Source of the DNA: an archaeon | Lineage (GTDB): Archaea; Micrarchaeota; Micrarchaeia; Norongarragalinales; SBBD01 | Length of the DNA stretch: 18,384 bases | Assembly (NCBI GenBank): GCA_005239845.1 | Contig: SBBD01000022.1 | Coordinates: 1 to 18,384, forward strand | Direction: 5' to 3' | Program-made: the position numbers and the translations under genes | In this document: positions 1 through 5,901 of the stretch, piece by piece | Numbering within the stretch: position 1 is the first letter of the stretch | Layout of the letters: every line of letters begins with the position of its first letter | The notes under the pieces: generated by a model | Told to the model about the DNA's origin: nothing | Database searches by the model: none | What the model saw: only the letters and a program-made list of their open reading frames with translations

Positions 1-377
1 GCCACAGTTTTGAACGTGTTGTCGATTCCAAGCGCCACATCCGCTTTCGGGCTGCTTTTCTCTGCAATCAGGCGCGAGAGAAAACTGCCCACGTCCCCGG
101 GGGCCACGACGCGCACCTTGCAGCCGCATCGTTGTTCAAACAACGGGAAAATCTTCGGACCCAAACCCCATTCCGCGGTCATGCCGTCGTAGGTATAGAC
201 GACGAGCTCTGGAACAGGAGTTGGGGAAAGGGCAGAGGAGGGAGCTGGAGAGGAAGCCAACATCGATGGAGAACCAGAAACGGTCGTTGCAGCAGCCGTA
301 CTGGAAGGAGAGGGAGTAGTGAGGCAGCCGAGCGAAAGAAGTACGGCAAGTAAGGACAGGAGAAAAAACGAGCGCAT
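1..377 (-). CDS. thiB: Thiamine ABC transporter substrate-binding lipoprotein (ThiB/TbpA-like), N-terminal part
   Basis: The frame is open to the left edge, so only the first 125 codons are present. Residues 1-18 form a signal peptide ending in a lipobox (LLSLGC), so the protein is probably lipid-anchored outside the membrane. A Ser/Thr/Pro/Ala-rich linker of about 40 residues follows. The mature domain then shows the ThiB pattern: VVYTYDG, WGLGPKIFPLFE, a CGCKV segment, and KADVALGIDN near the edge. Known ThiB proteins deliver thiamine and its phosphates to an ABC importer, whose permease and ATPase would lie beyond this window. The start at 377 has GGAGGAG upstream; an in-frame ATG at 386 sits too close to that SD. 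The APH-fold kinase lies directly upstream on the same strand. Assignment is by motif recall, not a search, but the match is strong. Confidence 0.85.
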   Translation of the reverse strand, partial: MRSFFLLSLLAVLLSLGCLTTPSPSSTAAATTVSGSPSMLASSPAPSSALSPTPVPELVVYTYDGMTAEWGLGPKIFPLFEQRCGCKVRVVAPGDVGSFLSRLIAEKSSPKADVALGIDNTFKTV

Positions 378-426
378 AAGCAGCATTCTCCTCCAGCGTT
401 TTTAACTCGAACGCGTCTTAAATAGC

Positions 427-437
427 ATATTTAAAGC
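427..437 (-). promoter_or_regulatory. TATA-like box for thiB
   Basis: On the minus strand the sequence reads CTTTAAATATG. It overlaps the stop codon of the upstream kinase gene and lies about 50 bases before the thiB ATG. That leaves room for a short leader carrying the GGAGGAG ribosome binding site. So thiB can be transcribed on its own as well as by read-through. The 53-base gap is too small for a TPP riboswitch, and none is seen. Confidence 0.45.
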
Positions 438-1402
438 ATGACCTGTGCCTTGAGTTTTTCGGAAGAACGAAACGCTTTTTCCAGGAAACGCGGCGAAGCA
501 AACCAGGCTCTTCTTGAAATGGAGCGGGCGTTGGGGGCATAGTCGCACAAGATCCAGCTTATTACCATGGAATTGTAGGCGCCCCACAAGCGAACGACAT
601 CGTCATGCAAGGCGCGCTTTTCCTCCCTGGAAAGAGGTTTTGCGTAAGTTGCAAGGAACGTGTTTGCGTGCTTCGGGGTAAGGAAAAGCGGCTTTTTCCA
701 CGAAGTGACAAACGGGGAAAGAGCGCCGCAAATGTCTACGGCTGGAGAGGAGTGCATGGCCCACCCCCAGTCGATGAAGAACACGCGCTTTCCTTGAACC
801 AACACGTTGTCGGAAACCAAGTCGTTGTGCACCAAGCAGGATGGGAAAGTTTGGACGCCAACCAAACTAGCTCGGGCATGTTCGGAAGCCTGCGCCAGTA
901 TGCCACGCACGGAAACAGAAATCTTGGAATAGGGCTTGTCTTCATAGGCATCGAGCTGTTTTTTTGCCCAATTCAACACGTCGCCCGTCTGGTGCAGGCC
1001 TTCGCCGGATTTTCGGGTGTGATGATGAAGCGCGTACAAGGCATTGACCAATAAAGACACGTCCTTCGCGTGGTTCAAGGGACGGCCGGCAACGAATTCT
1101 TGGATGGAGTACGGGAATTTTCTTCCAGCTACTACGACGACCCCTGACTCGAAGACGCGGGGAGAAAGGTGCAGGGAAGCAACTCGTTTCCACACCTTCT
1201 TCTCGTAGTCGTATTGCACGAAAACGGAGGGCTTGAGAGCGGGCGCTTTCGAGAAGCGCACGGCATACGTTTTTCCTTTCGACCGCACGCGAAAGACGAG
1301 GTTGCTGTAGCCGCTCTCGTGGAATGCAATGTCGGGAAAGGAAAAGAACGGCATCCTGCGGATGTGTGCCGCGAAGGCTTCCTGCAGCTTCTCAGAAATC
1401 AT
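431..1402 (-). CDS. Aminoglycoside phosphotransferase/choline kinase-family small-molecule kinase, possibly a thiamine kinase
   Basis: 323 residues with the APH/protein-kinase-like fold. The N lobe (about 20-110) holds a GYSN turn and beta strands like the nucleotide-binding lobe. The catalytic loop is VHNDLVSDNV (H192, D194, N199) and the metal-binding segment is FFIDWG (D211). These are the Brenner/DFG-equivalent motifs of APH, choline and homoserine kinases, which transfer ATP phosphate to a hydroxyl. The family does not fix the substrate. Because the next gene downstream is a ThiB-like thiamine-binding lipoprotein, and bacterial thiamine kinase ThiK belongs to this family, thiamine is a reasonable candidate. 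There is no SD; a TTTATTTT box about 20-28 bases upstream suggests a leaderless mRNA. Choline, sugar or antibiotic kinase activity remains possible. Confidence 0.8.
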   Translation of the reverse strand: MISEKLQEAFAAHIRRMPFFSFPDIAFHESGYSNLVFRVRSKGKTYAVRFSKAPALKPSVFVQYDYEKKVWKRVASLHLSPRVFESGVVVVAGRKFPYSIQEFVAGRPLNHAKDVSLLVNALYALHHHTRKSGEGLHQTGDVLNWAKKQLDAYEDKPYSKISVSVRGILAQASEHARASLVGVQTFPSCLVHNDLVSDNVLVQGKRVFFIDWGWAMHSSPAVDICGALSPFVTSWKKPLFLTPKHANTFLATYAKPLSREEKRALHDDVVRLWGAYNSMVISWILCDYAPNARSISRRAWFASPRFLEKAFRSSEKLKAQVML

Positions 1403-1420
1403 ATAAACAAAAAGCGGACA

Positions 1421-1430
1421 GAAAATAAAG
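1421..1430 (-). promoter_or_regulatory. TATA-like box for the APH-family kinase
   Basis: Minus-strand CTTTATTTTC lies 19-28 bases before the ATG at 1402, the spacing expected for a leaderless archaeal transcript. The start lacks any purine-rich SD. The same T-rich stretch follows the translin stop at 1438 and could also serve as its terminator. Confidence 0.4.
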
Positions 1431-1437
1431 CAGTAGG

Positions 1438-1998
1438 TTAATGGCGGAGCATCTCGCTCCTGGCGTGTTCTACTTGCCCGCGCACCATGTCCTGCTTGTG
1501 CTTCAGCGCGCCCACCAGCGAACCCGAATACTTGAGCACCATGAGGTTATCGTAGATCTCGTTCATTTTCTGGAAAAAGTATTCTGCTTCCTGCGTTTTT
1601 CCCTCCCGTAATGCGAGCTGCAACGCCCTCCGTAATTCCCCGACCGCGTCGGCGAGTCCGGAAAGCCACGGCTTGAAGTCCACCTGCAGGTCCTCATAGT
1701 CCGGAATCTCTTTCCTCTTGAAGAGGGCGTCCAGTACCTGGATTTCCACGACTTCCTGGTAAGCTTGCTGGGAAATGTGCTCGAAGTCCTTGTCCATGGC
1801 CTTCAAGGCATGCACCTGCTCATCGATTTGAGGCAGCAAGGCATCACACGCCCGTAAATCCCCTACATGCAGGCACTTGATGGCCTTCGCGCACACGCGG
1901 ATGAGTTCGCGGTTCGCCTGCAGGACGGCATCCTGCCGCTTTTCCTGCTCTTGCAGCACGACGTCAATGCGCGCAATGGCTTGTTCCAGTTTGCTCAT
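1438..1998 (-). CDS. Translin family protein
   Basis: 186 residues, almost entirely helical, close to the usual length of archaeal translin homologues. The opening is a heptad-rich helix (SKLEQAIARIDVVLQEQEKR). The middle carries the acidic FEHISQQAYQEVVEIQVLDALF region, and the end has EYFFQKMNEIYDNLMVLKYS, typical of the translin C-terminal helices. Translin forms nucleic-acid-binding rings, and the related TRAX component of C3PO is an endoribonuclease; the role in archaea is less clear. The longer frame could start at 2064. I chose the ATG at 1998 because a GGGGGAGGA SD precedes it by four bases and because the extra 22 residues are low-complexity and unlike the family. Confidence 0.8.
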   Translation of the reverse strand: MSKLEQAIARIDVVLQEQEKRQDAVLQANRELIRVCAKAIKCLHVGDLRACDALLPQIDEQVHALKAMDKDFEHISQQAYQEVVEIQVLDALFKRKEIPDYEDLQVDFKPWLSGLADAVGELRRALQLALREGKTQEAEYFFQKMNEIYDNLMVLKYSGSLVGALKHKQDMVRGQVEHARSEMLRH

Positions 1999-2094
1999 CC
2001 GTCCTCCCCCGTTCCCCTTTGAATCCGGCCTAAACCCAATTTCCTGTTTCCCCTCCTCGTTCATACGCCGGGCTTCCCTTCTTCTTGAACAAGC

Positions 2095-2104
2095 GTTTTA
2101 AACC
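2095..2104. promoter_or_regulatory. TATA-like element between translin and UMP kinase genes
   Basis: GTTTTAAACC is near-palindromic and lies about 40 bases before the UMP kinase ATG. A transcript starting about 25 bases downstream would just include the GGGAGG SD at 2128-2133. On the other strand it could also serve the translin gene, with a leader of about 70 bases. Confidence 0.4.
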
Positions 2105-2141
2105 TCTCGCCTTTAATGCTTTTTGTTGGGAGGGAAACGTC

Positions 2142-2834
2142 ATGAGAAGAGTGGTCATTTCGCTGGGGGGTTCCACGCTGTTCTCCAATGGCAAGCTGGA
2201 TGTACAATACGTCAAAAAACTGGCGCAGCTCTTGCTCAAGCTCAAGGAAAGCGGCGTAGGAATGGCCCTTGTCGTAGGCGGAGGATATTATGCAAGAGAC
2301 TACGCCTCGGCCATACGCGAATCTGCAAACAACGAGTTTCTTGCAGACCGGGCAGCCGTGTATGTGACGAAAGCCAATGCCACACTCGTGCAGGCCGCTT
2401 TAGGCGATGCAGCCTATCCGAGGTTAATTCAAGCGTTGGATGACGCTTCGGCGGCACTCGAAGAGGGAAAGATTGCCTTGGGCTGCGGCATCCTGGAAGG
2501 CGTCTCTACGGATTTCGACAGCATGCTGGTTGCGGAACGGATGAAGGCAGACGCCGTAGTGAACGCAAGCAATACGGACGGCATTTATTCGGAAGACCCC
2601 CAGAAAAACGCGAAGGCCAAGAAGCTGAAGCAGATCACGCACGCGCAGCTCGTGCAAATGGCTTCTGAAGCGGATGCGAGAAAAGCGGGCACGCATTTCG
2701 TGTTTGATGCCGTGGCCAGCAAACTGGCCGCCAGGAGCAATATCCCGTTGCATTTCGTGAACGGCAGGAACCTGAAGGACGTGGAGGCGGCCATTCTCGG
2801 CAGGCTGCACGCCGGCACCATCGTCAAAGACTGA
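2142..2834 (+). CDS. pyrH: Uridylate (UMP) kinase, archaeal type
   Basis: 230 residues of the amino acid kinase fold. It phosphorylates UMP to UDP in cytosolic pyrimidine nucleotide synthesis. Visible motifs: VVISLGGSTLF at the N-terminus (phosphate-binding glycines), MALVVGGGYYARDY around residue 45, the GCGILEGVSTDFDSMLVAE substrate region where archaeal enzymes carry a TTD/STD signature, and VVNASNTDGIYSEDP, the nucleotide-binding loop. The length is typical of the archaeal form, shorter than bacterial enzymes with an allosteric GTP site. The start at 2142 has GGGAGG eight bases upstream; the frame also opens at 2085, but that extension has no family similarity. The gene converges on a small membrane protein gene. 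Confidence 0.9.
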   Translation: MRRVVISLGGSTLFSNGKLDVQYVKKLAQLLLKLKESGVGMALVVGGGYYARDYASAIRESANNEFLADRAAVYVTKANATLVQAALGDAAYPRLIQALDDASAALEEGKIALGCGILEGVSTDFDSMLVAERMKADAVVNASNTDGIYSEDPQKNAKAKKLKQITHAQLVQMASEADARKAGTHFVFDAVASKLAARSNIPLHFVNGRNLKDVEAAILGRLHAGTIVKD

Positions 2835-2872
2835 AGTAGGCAGGCGGGCGAAGTTTGGGTAAAAAAAACGGT
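2835..2872 (-). terminator. T-rich tract after the small membrane protein gene
   Basis: Directly after the minus-strand stop at 2873 the coding strand reads GTTTTTTTTACCC, an eight-T run fitting archaeal T-tract termination. Read on the plus strand it is the first of three GGTAAAAAAAAC copies that lie at plus-strand gene ends. Confidence 0.4.
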
Positions 2873-3316
2873 TCACGAGACGCACACTTCCAGCACGACG
2901 ACTTGTTTTTGCAGGAGAGCCAAGCGCCTCACGCACACGTTGTTGGAGGAAGCAGAGGCATTCGCGCTAGCCAAAATGCGGTCCTCCACGTCCAACAGGC
3001 GTAGGGAGAGGGAGTGATTGGTTTGGAGGTGGCGGTGCAAAAAAGAAAGGGTTTGGTTGGCACGTAGAATAGAATGGTGCGGGGAAAGCGTGTGGGAATA
3101 ACGGAAAGCAGCGTCGCAAGCCAACAGGCCGCCGTCTTCAGCACAGGCCGAAAGGAGGAAGTCAGCCGCTTGGATTGCCAGGCGCTCTTTTTCCGCAACC
3201 TGGAAACGGGAAAGCGTGGTGGAAACGTGGAAAGAATAGAAAGTGAATAGCGTGGCGGTAGTAACCAGGAGGAGGAGCGACGCAATGGAAACATCGAGGG
3301 AAAAAACGGCTTTCAT
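2873..3316 (-). CDS. Small membrane-anchored, prepilin-like protein of unknown function
   Basis: 147 residues. The N-terminus is MKAVFSLDVSIASLLLLV followed by more hydrophobic residues to about 27, then a soluble part. A short basic start, a small S-L-D segment and a long hydrophobic helix resemble archaeal class III (type IV pilin) signal peptides, where QxSxE precedes the helix; here the Q is a V and the E a D. The exterior part has four cysteines and several N-glycosylation sequons (NQT, NHS, NAS), consistent with an extracellular location. The frame extends to 3340, but the ATG at 3316 has a GGGGAG SD six bases upstream. It is divergent from the membrane-anchored amidotransferase-fold gene. 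No enzymatic motif is seen; a simple signal anchor is the alternative. Confidence 0.6.
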   Translation of the reverse strand: MKAVFSLDVSIASLLLLVTTATLFTFYSFHVSTTLSRFQVAEKERLAIQAADFLLSACAEDGGLLACDAAFRYSHTLSPHHSILRANQTLSFLHRHLQTNHSLSLRLLDVEDRILASANASASSNNVCVRRLALLQKQVVVLEVCVS

Positions 3317-3356
3317 TGCCTTCTCCCCTTCGCCTCCCACGCTTTAAGGGGCAGAT

Positions 3357-3370
3357 AGGTTTAAATACCT
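3357..3370. promoter_or_regulatory. Shared bidirectional TATA element
   Basis: AGGTTTAAATACCT has AGGT/ACCT arms around an AT core that reads TTTAAATA on plus and TATTTAAA on minus. It is 41 bases from the minus start at 3316 and 57 from the plus ATG at 3427. It is the only strong TATA box in this divergent gap. Confidence 0.55.
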
Positions 3371-3426
3371 AAAATCGCATAGTTTGCTTCGTCCGCTTGC
3401 GTTTTAACGAAAACGGTGATTTTTGC

Positions 3427-4245
3427 ATGTACGGCCCGGTAACAGGAAAAACCCAGCACTTGGAGAGCTCCATTCCCCTGATTTTAATCATCATTCTCGC
3501 CATCTTTATTGCGGGAAACTTCGGATTCATCAACTTTTCCGACGTGCCCCTGCTCAACCAAGTATTCGGAGGAAAGATCATCAAGGTAGGAGTCGTGGGC
3601 CGGATTTCTCCAGAGCTTAAGAACATGCTCATCAGCGAGGAAGCCCGCGTGCTCGGCATCTATTATGGAACGGGCGAAGGATTGCAGCCCAACCAGCTCT
3701 TTGGAGGCGTGCTGAAGCCCTTCGACATCATTATTCTTCAGAACCAGCAGGTCTGCGACCGCGCCGCCAGGAAAACAATCACGGACTGGGTGAAAGGCGG
3801 TGGAAAGCTCATCGTTATAGGAGACGCGTGCACGAGGGTAACAGACGACCCCGCGGCTTTGGGCTGGGACGTGGGCATCGGGTTGATGGGCGACATCATG
3901 CCTGCTAAAATCGGGGGCGTCACGCCTGAACGCGAGCCCATTACCACGGGTTGCAGCTCAGGAAAATTCAAGTTCTTGGTACCGGACCACCCCATCCAGA
4001 GCGGAATCAAGAACTTCCAGTTCTCCGGAAGAACTATTAACGTGTTCCCAACCGCCAACTCGAACCTGATTGCCACCATCGACTGTTCCGACACGGGCCG
4101 CGTCAGCGCCCCTGCCACCTACGCCATCCTGGAAAGCTCGGGCATCCTGACGGGCAAGGTCGTCTATTACGCGTACGATCCGGGCATTACGTCCCGCAAC
4201 ATGCTCATCAACACGATCAAGTACCTCAAGAGCCAGAGAGGGTAA
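3427..4245 (+). CDS. Membrane-anchored protein with a class I glutamine amidotransferase-like (DUF4350/ThuA-like) domain
   Basis: 272 residues. One membrane helix near the N-terminus (about 15-33, IPLILIIILAIFIAGNFGF) is followed by a probably extracytoplasmic alpha/beta domain. The segment FDIIILQNQQVCDRAARKTITDWVKGGGKLIVIGD matches the pattern seen in GATase1-like domains, where a strand leads to a D-x-V-x-x-G-G turn. The C-terminal part (KVVYYAYDPG, then an amphipathic helix) also fits. I see no convincing catalytic Cys-His pair, so it may bind a ligand or act as a structural protein. A TTG at 3397 lies about 30 bases after the TATA box and could be a leaderless start; I prefer ATG 3427 because GGTGA precedes it by eight bases. 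No function is assigned. Confidence 0.6.
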   Translation: MYGPVTGKTQHLESSIPLILIIILAIFIAGNFGFINFSDVPLLNQVFGGKIIKVGVVGRISPELKNMLISEEARVLGIYYGTGEGLQPNQLFGGVLKPFDIIILQNQQVCDRAARKTITDWVKGGGKLIVIGDACTRVTDDPAALGWDVGIGLMGDIMPAKIGGVTPEREPITTGCSSGKFKFLVPDHPIQSGIKNFQFSGRTINVFPTANSNLIATIDCSDTGRVSAPATYAILESSGILTGKVVYYAYDPGITSRNMLINTIKYLKSQRG

Positions 4246-4264
4246 AAAAAACAGCTGGCCCCTT

Positions 4265-4291
4265 TCTTCTTTTTTTCTTTTGTTTTTCTAA
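4265..4291 (+). terminator. Pyrimidine/T-rich terminator tract
   Basis: Three T runs (TTTTTTTCTTTTGTTTTT at its core) begin about 20 bases after the stop at 4245. This is the usual form of an archaeal intrinsic terminator. The following 130 bases up to the antitoxin gene hold its promoter region and no gene. Confidence 0.6.
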
Positions 4292-4382
4292 GGTCAGAAT
4301 CCATAGTGTCCCCACTTACCTCGAGAAGTTTTGAATCCACAGGGGAAAAGTTAAGGAATCAGCAGAACCAATCCTCCGAAAG

Positions 4383-4411
4383 CCTTAAAAGTAAGGAGAT
4401 TTTACTATTTT
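4383..4411 (+). promoter_or_regulatory. Promoter with candidate operator for the AbrB/PIN pair
   Basis: A perfect 5-base inverted repeat, CCTTA-AAAG-TAAGG (4383-4396), spans a TTAAAAG TATA-like core about 35 bases before the antitoxin start. Directly after it TTTTAC occurs twice, two bases apart. AbrB/MazE-fold antitoxins commonly bind such symmetric AT-rich sites and repress their own operon, so this is a candidate autoregulatory site. No binding is shown by sequence alone. Confidence 0.4.
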
Positions 4412-4423
4412 ACGGTGAGGGAG

Positions 4424-4678
4424 ATGGAGGACGTGGACGTTACAACATTGTCACCGAAAGGGCAAGTCGTCATACCCGACCGCATCCGCAAAAAGCGGAA
4501 GCTGCGGCCCGGAACCAAGTTCGCTGTCAGCTCCACGAAGGAACTCGTCATCTTCAAGCGAATCGAAGTTCCCAGCGCCTCCGAAATGCTCGAAGAAGTC
4601 CTGAAAGAAGGAAGCGCGCACGCGAAAAAACTTGGCATCCACAACGAAGGCGACGCGCTCAAACGCATGTTAAGGTAA
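4424..4678 (+). CDS. AbrB/MazE-family antitoxin
   Basis: 84 residues. The N-terminal half is a swapped-hairpin AbrB/SpoVT domain: VTTLSPKGQVVIPDRIRKK, then LRPGTKFAVSS and ELVIFKR. This domain dimerises and binds DNA. The C-terminal half is helical and charged (SASEMLEEVLKEGSAHAKKLG) and probably wraps the partner toxin. The PIN gene begins six bases after this stop, the classic layout of a type II toxin-antitoxin operon with the antitoxin first. A GTG at 4415 is in frame, but ATG 4424 has a GGTGAGG SD at good spacing and leads straight into the domain. Confidence 0.85.
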   Translation: MEDVDVTTLSPKGQVVIPDRIRKKRKLRPGTKFAVSSTKELVIFKRIEVPSASEMLEEVLKEGSAHAKKLGIHNEGDALKRMLR

Positions 4679-4684
4679 GCACGC

Positions 4685-5092
4685 ATGCTGCAAGCCGTCG
4701 TGGACACCAACGTGCTCGTCTCCGCCTTGCTCAGCGACGGCCCTTCCAGAAAAATCCTTCGGCTTGCGGCTTCCAAGGAACTCCTGCTGGTTTCAAGTCC
4801 TGAACTCATGAAGGAACTCGAGAAAGTCCTCAAGCGCGACTTCGAGTATTCGGAAGCCATGGTGCAAAACGTCGTCGACAGTCTTACAACTACCCTTGCC
4901 TTTGTCGAGCCCTCCTTCAAGCTCGAAGTCATTAAAAAAGATCCTACCGACAACAAGCTCCTTGAATGCGCCAAAGCTACCCACGCCGACTACCTCCTTT
5001 CCTACGACAAACACCTCTCCGAAATTCGGGAATATGAAAACACAAAAATCACGACTCCCGACAGCCTCTTGCGAAAACTAGGAAAAAGGTAA
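4685..5092 (+). CDS. PIN-domain ribonuclease toxin (COG1569-like)
   Basis: 135 residues, a single PIN domain. Acidic residues that would bind Mg or Mn: D7 in VVDTNVLVSALL, E44 in SPELMKELEKVL, D89 in DPTDNKLLECA, and D108 in YLLSYDKHL. This is the full set expected of an active PIN nuclease, which cleaves RNA single strands. The HADYLLSYDKHL segment is typical of the COG1569 subgroup. It follows the AbrB-type antitoxin by six bases and is surely co-transcribed. The role may be stress response or locus maintenance; target RNA cannot be read from sequence. The stop is followed by a run of A, giving the third copy of the GGTAAAAAAAAC motif. Confidence 0.85.
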   Translation: MLQAVVDTNVLVSALLSDGPSRKILRLAASKELLLVSSPELMKELEKVLKRDFEYSEAMVQNVVDSLTTTLAFVEPSFKLEVIKKDPTDNKLLECAKATHADYLLSYDKHLSEIREYENTKITTPDSLLRKLGKR

Positions 5093-5153
5093 AAAAAACC
5101 GGGAAGAAAGACGCGCCCTTCACACCGATAAAACAGCTCGGATGCAAGGGTAA

Positions 5154-5765
5154 CTAGGGGTTTTGGGGCGAAATTTTTTCTTCTGGAAAAGAAGACTCAG
5201 CGCCCTCTTCCTTCTTGTAGCCCCTAATCGACGCTTTCCTGCTCGTCTTCACGACGCGGTGCTCTAAGGCAAAGTTGGCGGAACGCTCTCCAAAGGCTTG
5301 TGCGCGCACCAAATCCAGTTCGTCCAACTGCTGCCGCAGCAATCCCTTGCGCTTCAAAGCAAGCGTGTTCAGCACGCGGGCGCCCTTGGCTTCCAGCAGG
5401 CGGGCGGCTTCCGCCAACGCCTTCTTTCGCGTCTCGAAACAGCAGAAAACCGCCGCCTTTTTTTCCTTCCAGTCGTTGCTTTCCATGAAATCGAAGGCCT
5501 TCCGGCTCTCGGAAAGCGACCCGGACTCGAAGCCGATCAGAACCAGCGAATAAGCGGAAAGGTCTGCTGGAATTTTTTCTTTCTTGCGCAAGCCTGCAAA
5601 CCAGGGATAGTTCTGCAAGCCCTTCTTTTCCCCCAAGTCCAGCAAGACGGCATCAACGCCTGCCTTCCGGCAGCCTTCCGCGATCGCGGAAGCCATTTGC
5701 TTGGCAAACCCTTCCGGGGAAGCAAAGACGACGAGGACTCGGGGAAGGGAAACGACGGGCTCCAT
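5154..5765 (-). CDS. Flavodoxin-like fold protein
   Basis: 203 residues. The start PRVLVVFASPEGFAKQMASAIAEGCRKAGVDAVLLDL matches the flavodoxin first strand, phosphate-binding loop and helix, although the loop is S-P-E-G-F and not the usual T-x-T-G-x-T. A second strand YSLVLIGFESGSLSESRKAFDFME fits the loop that packs on the flavin ring. A third, KKAAVFCCFETRKKALAEAARLL, fits the C-terminal strand and helix. The last 45 residues are charged and extend the domain. It probably binds FMN but the loop change leaves doubt. The frame extends to 5807; I prefer ATG 5765 because a TTTTTATACG box lies 25-32 bases upstream, giving a leaderless start. It is divergent from the riboflavin kinase/regulator gene. 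Confidence 0.65.
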   Translation of the reverse strand: MEPVVSLPRVLVVFASPEGFAKQMASAIAEGCRKAGVDAVLLDLGEKKGLQNYPWFAGLRKKEKIPADLSAYSLVLIGFESGSLSESRKAFDFMESNDWKEKKAAVFCCFETRKKALAEAARLLEAKGARVLNTLALKRKGLLRQQLDELDLVRAQAFGERSANFALEHRVVKTSRKASIRGYKKEEGAESSFPEEKISPQNP

Positions 5766-5785
5766 GGAAAGGTTTGAGAAAGCCC

Positions 5786-5803
5786 AACGTATAAAAACGT
5801 AGC
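5786..5803. repeat. Flavin-locus repeat, copy 1, over the flavodoxin-like gene TATA box
   Basis: AACGTATAAAAACGTAGC, identical to the copy at 5857-5874. It contains two ACGT tetramers flanking ATAAAA. On the minus strand it supplies TTTTTATA at the right distance from the start at 5765. GAAAGC precedes it by two bases (5778-5783). Candidate operator plus core promoter. Confidence 0.6.
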
Positions 5804-5856
5804 GCACTTACCCACCGAAAGCAGGCGAGCCGGGCTTTCCAGCCTGAAAGCATCCG

Positions 5857-5874
5857 AACGTATAAAAACGTAGC
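5857..5874. repeat. Flavin-locus repeat, copy 2, over the riboflavin kinase gene TATA box
   Basis: Second exact copy of AACGTATAAAAACGTAGC, 71 bases from the first. On the plus strand TATAAAAA lies about 35-40 bases before the TTG start at 5902. GAAAGC precedes it by five bases (5846-5851) and forms a perfect inverted repeat with GCTTTC at 5834-5839. Confidence 0.6.
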
Positions 5875-5901
5875 CCGCCTCACCTTCCGGAAGGGTTTCT
5901 T

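Noticed and set aside
5817..5839. GAAAGC/GCTTTC pair as a hairpin terminator in the flavin intergenic region.
   Set aside because: It lies between two divergent promoters, where no transcript needs to end; a regulatory role is more likely.
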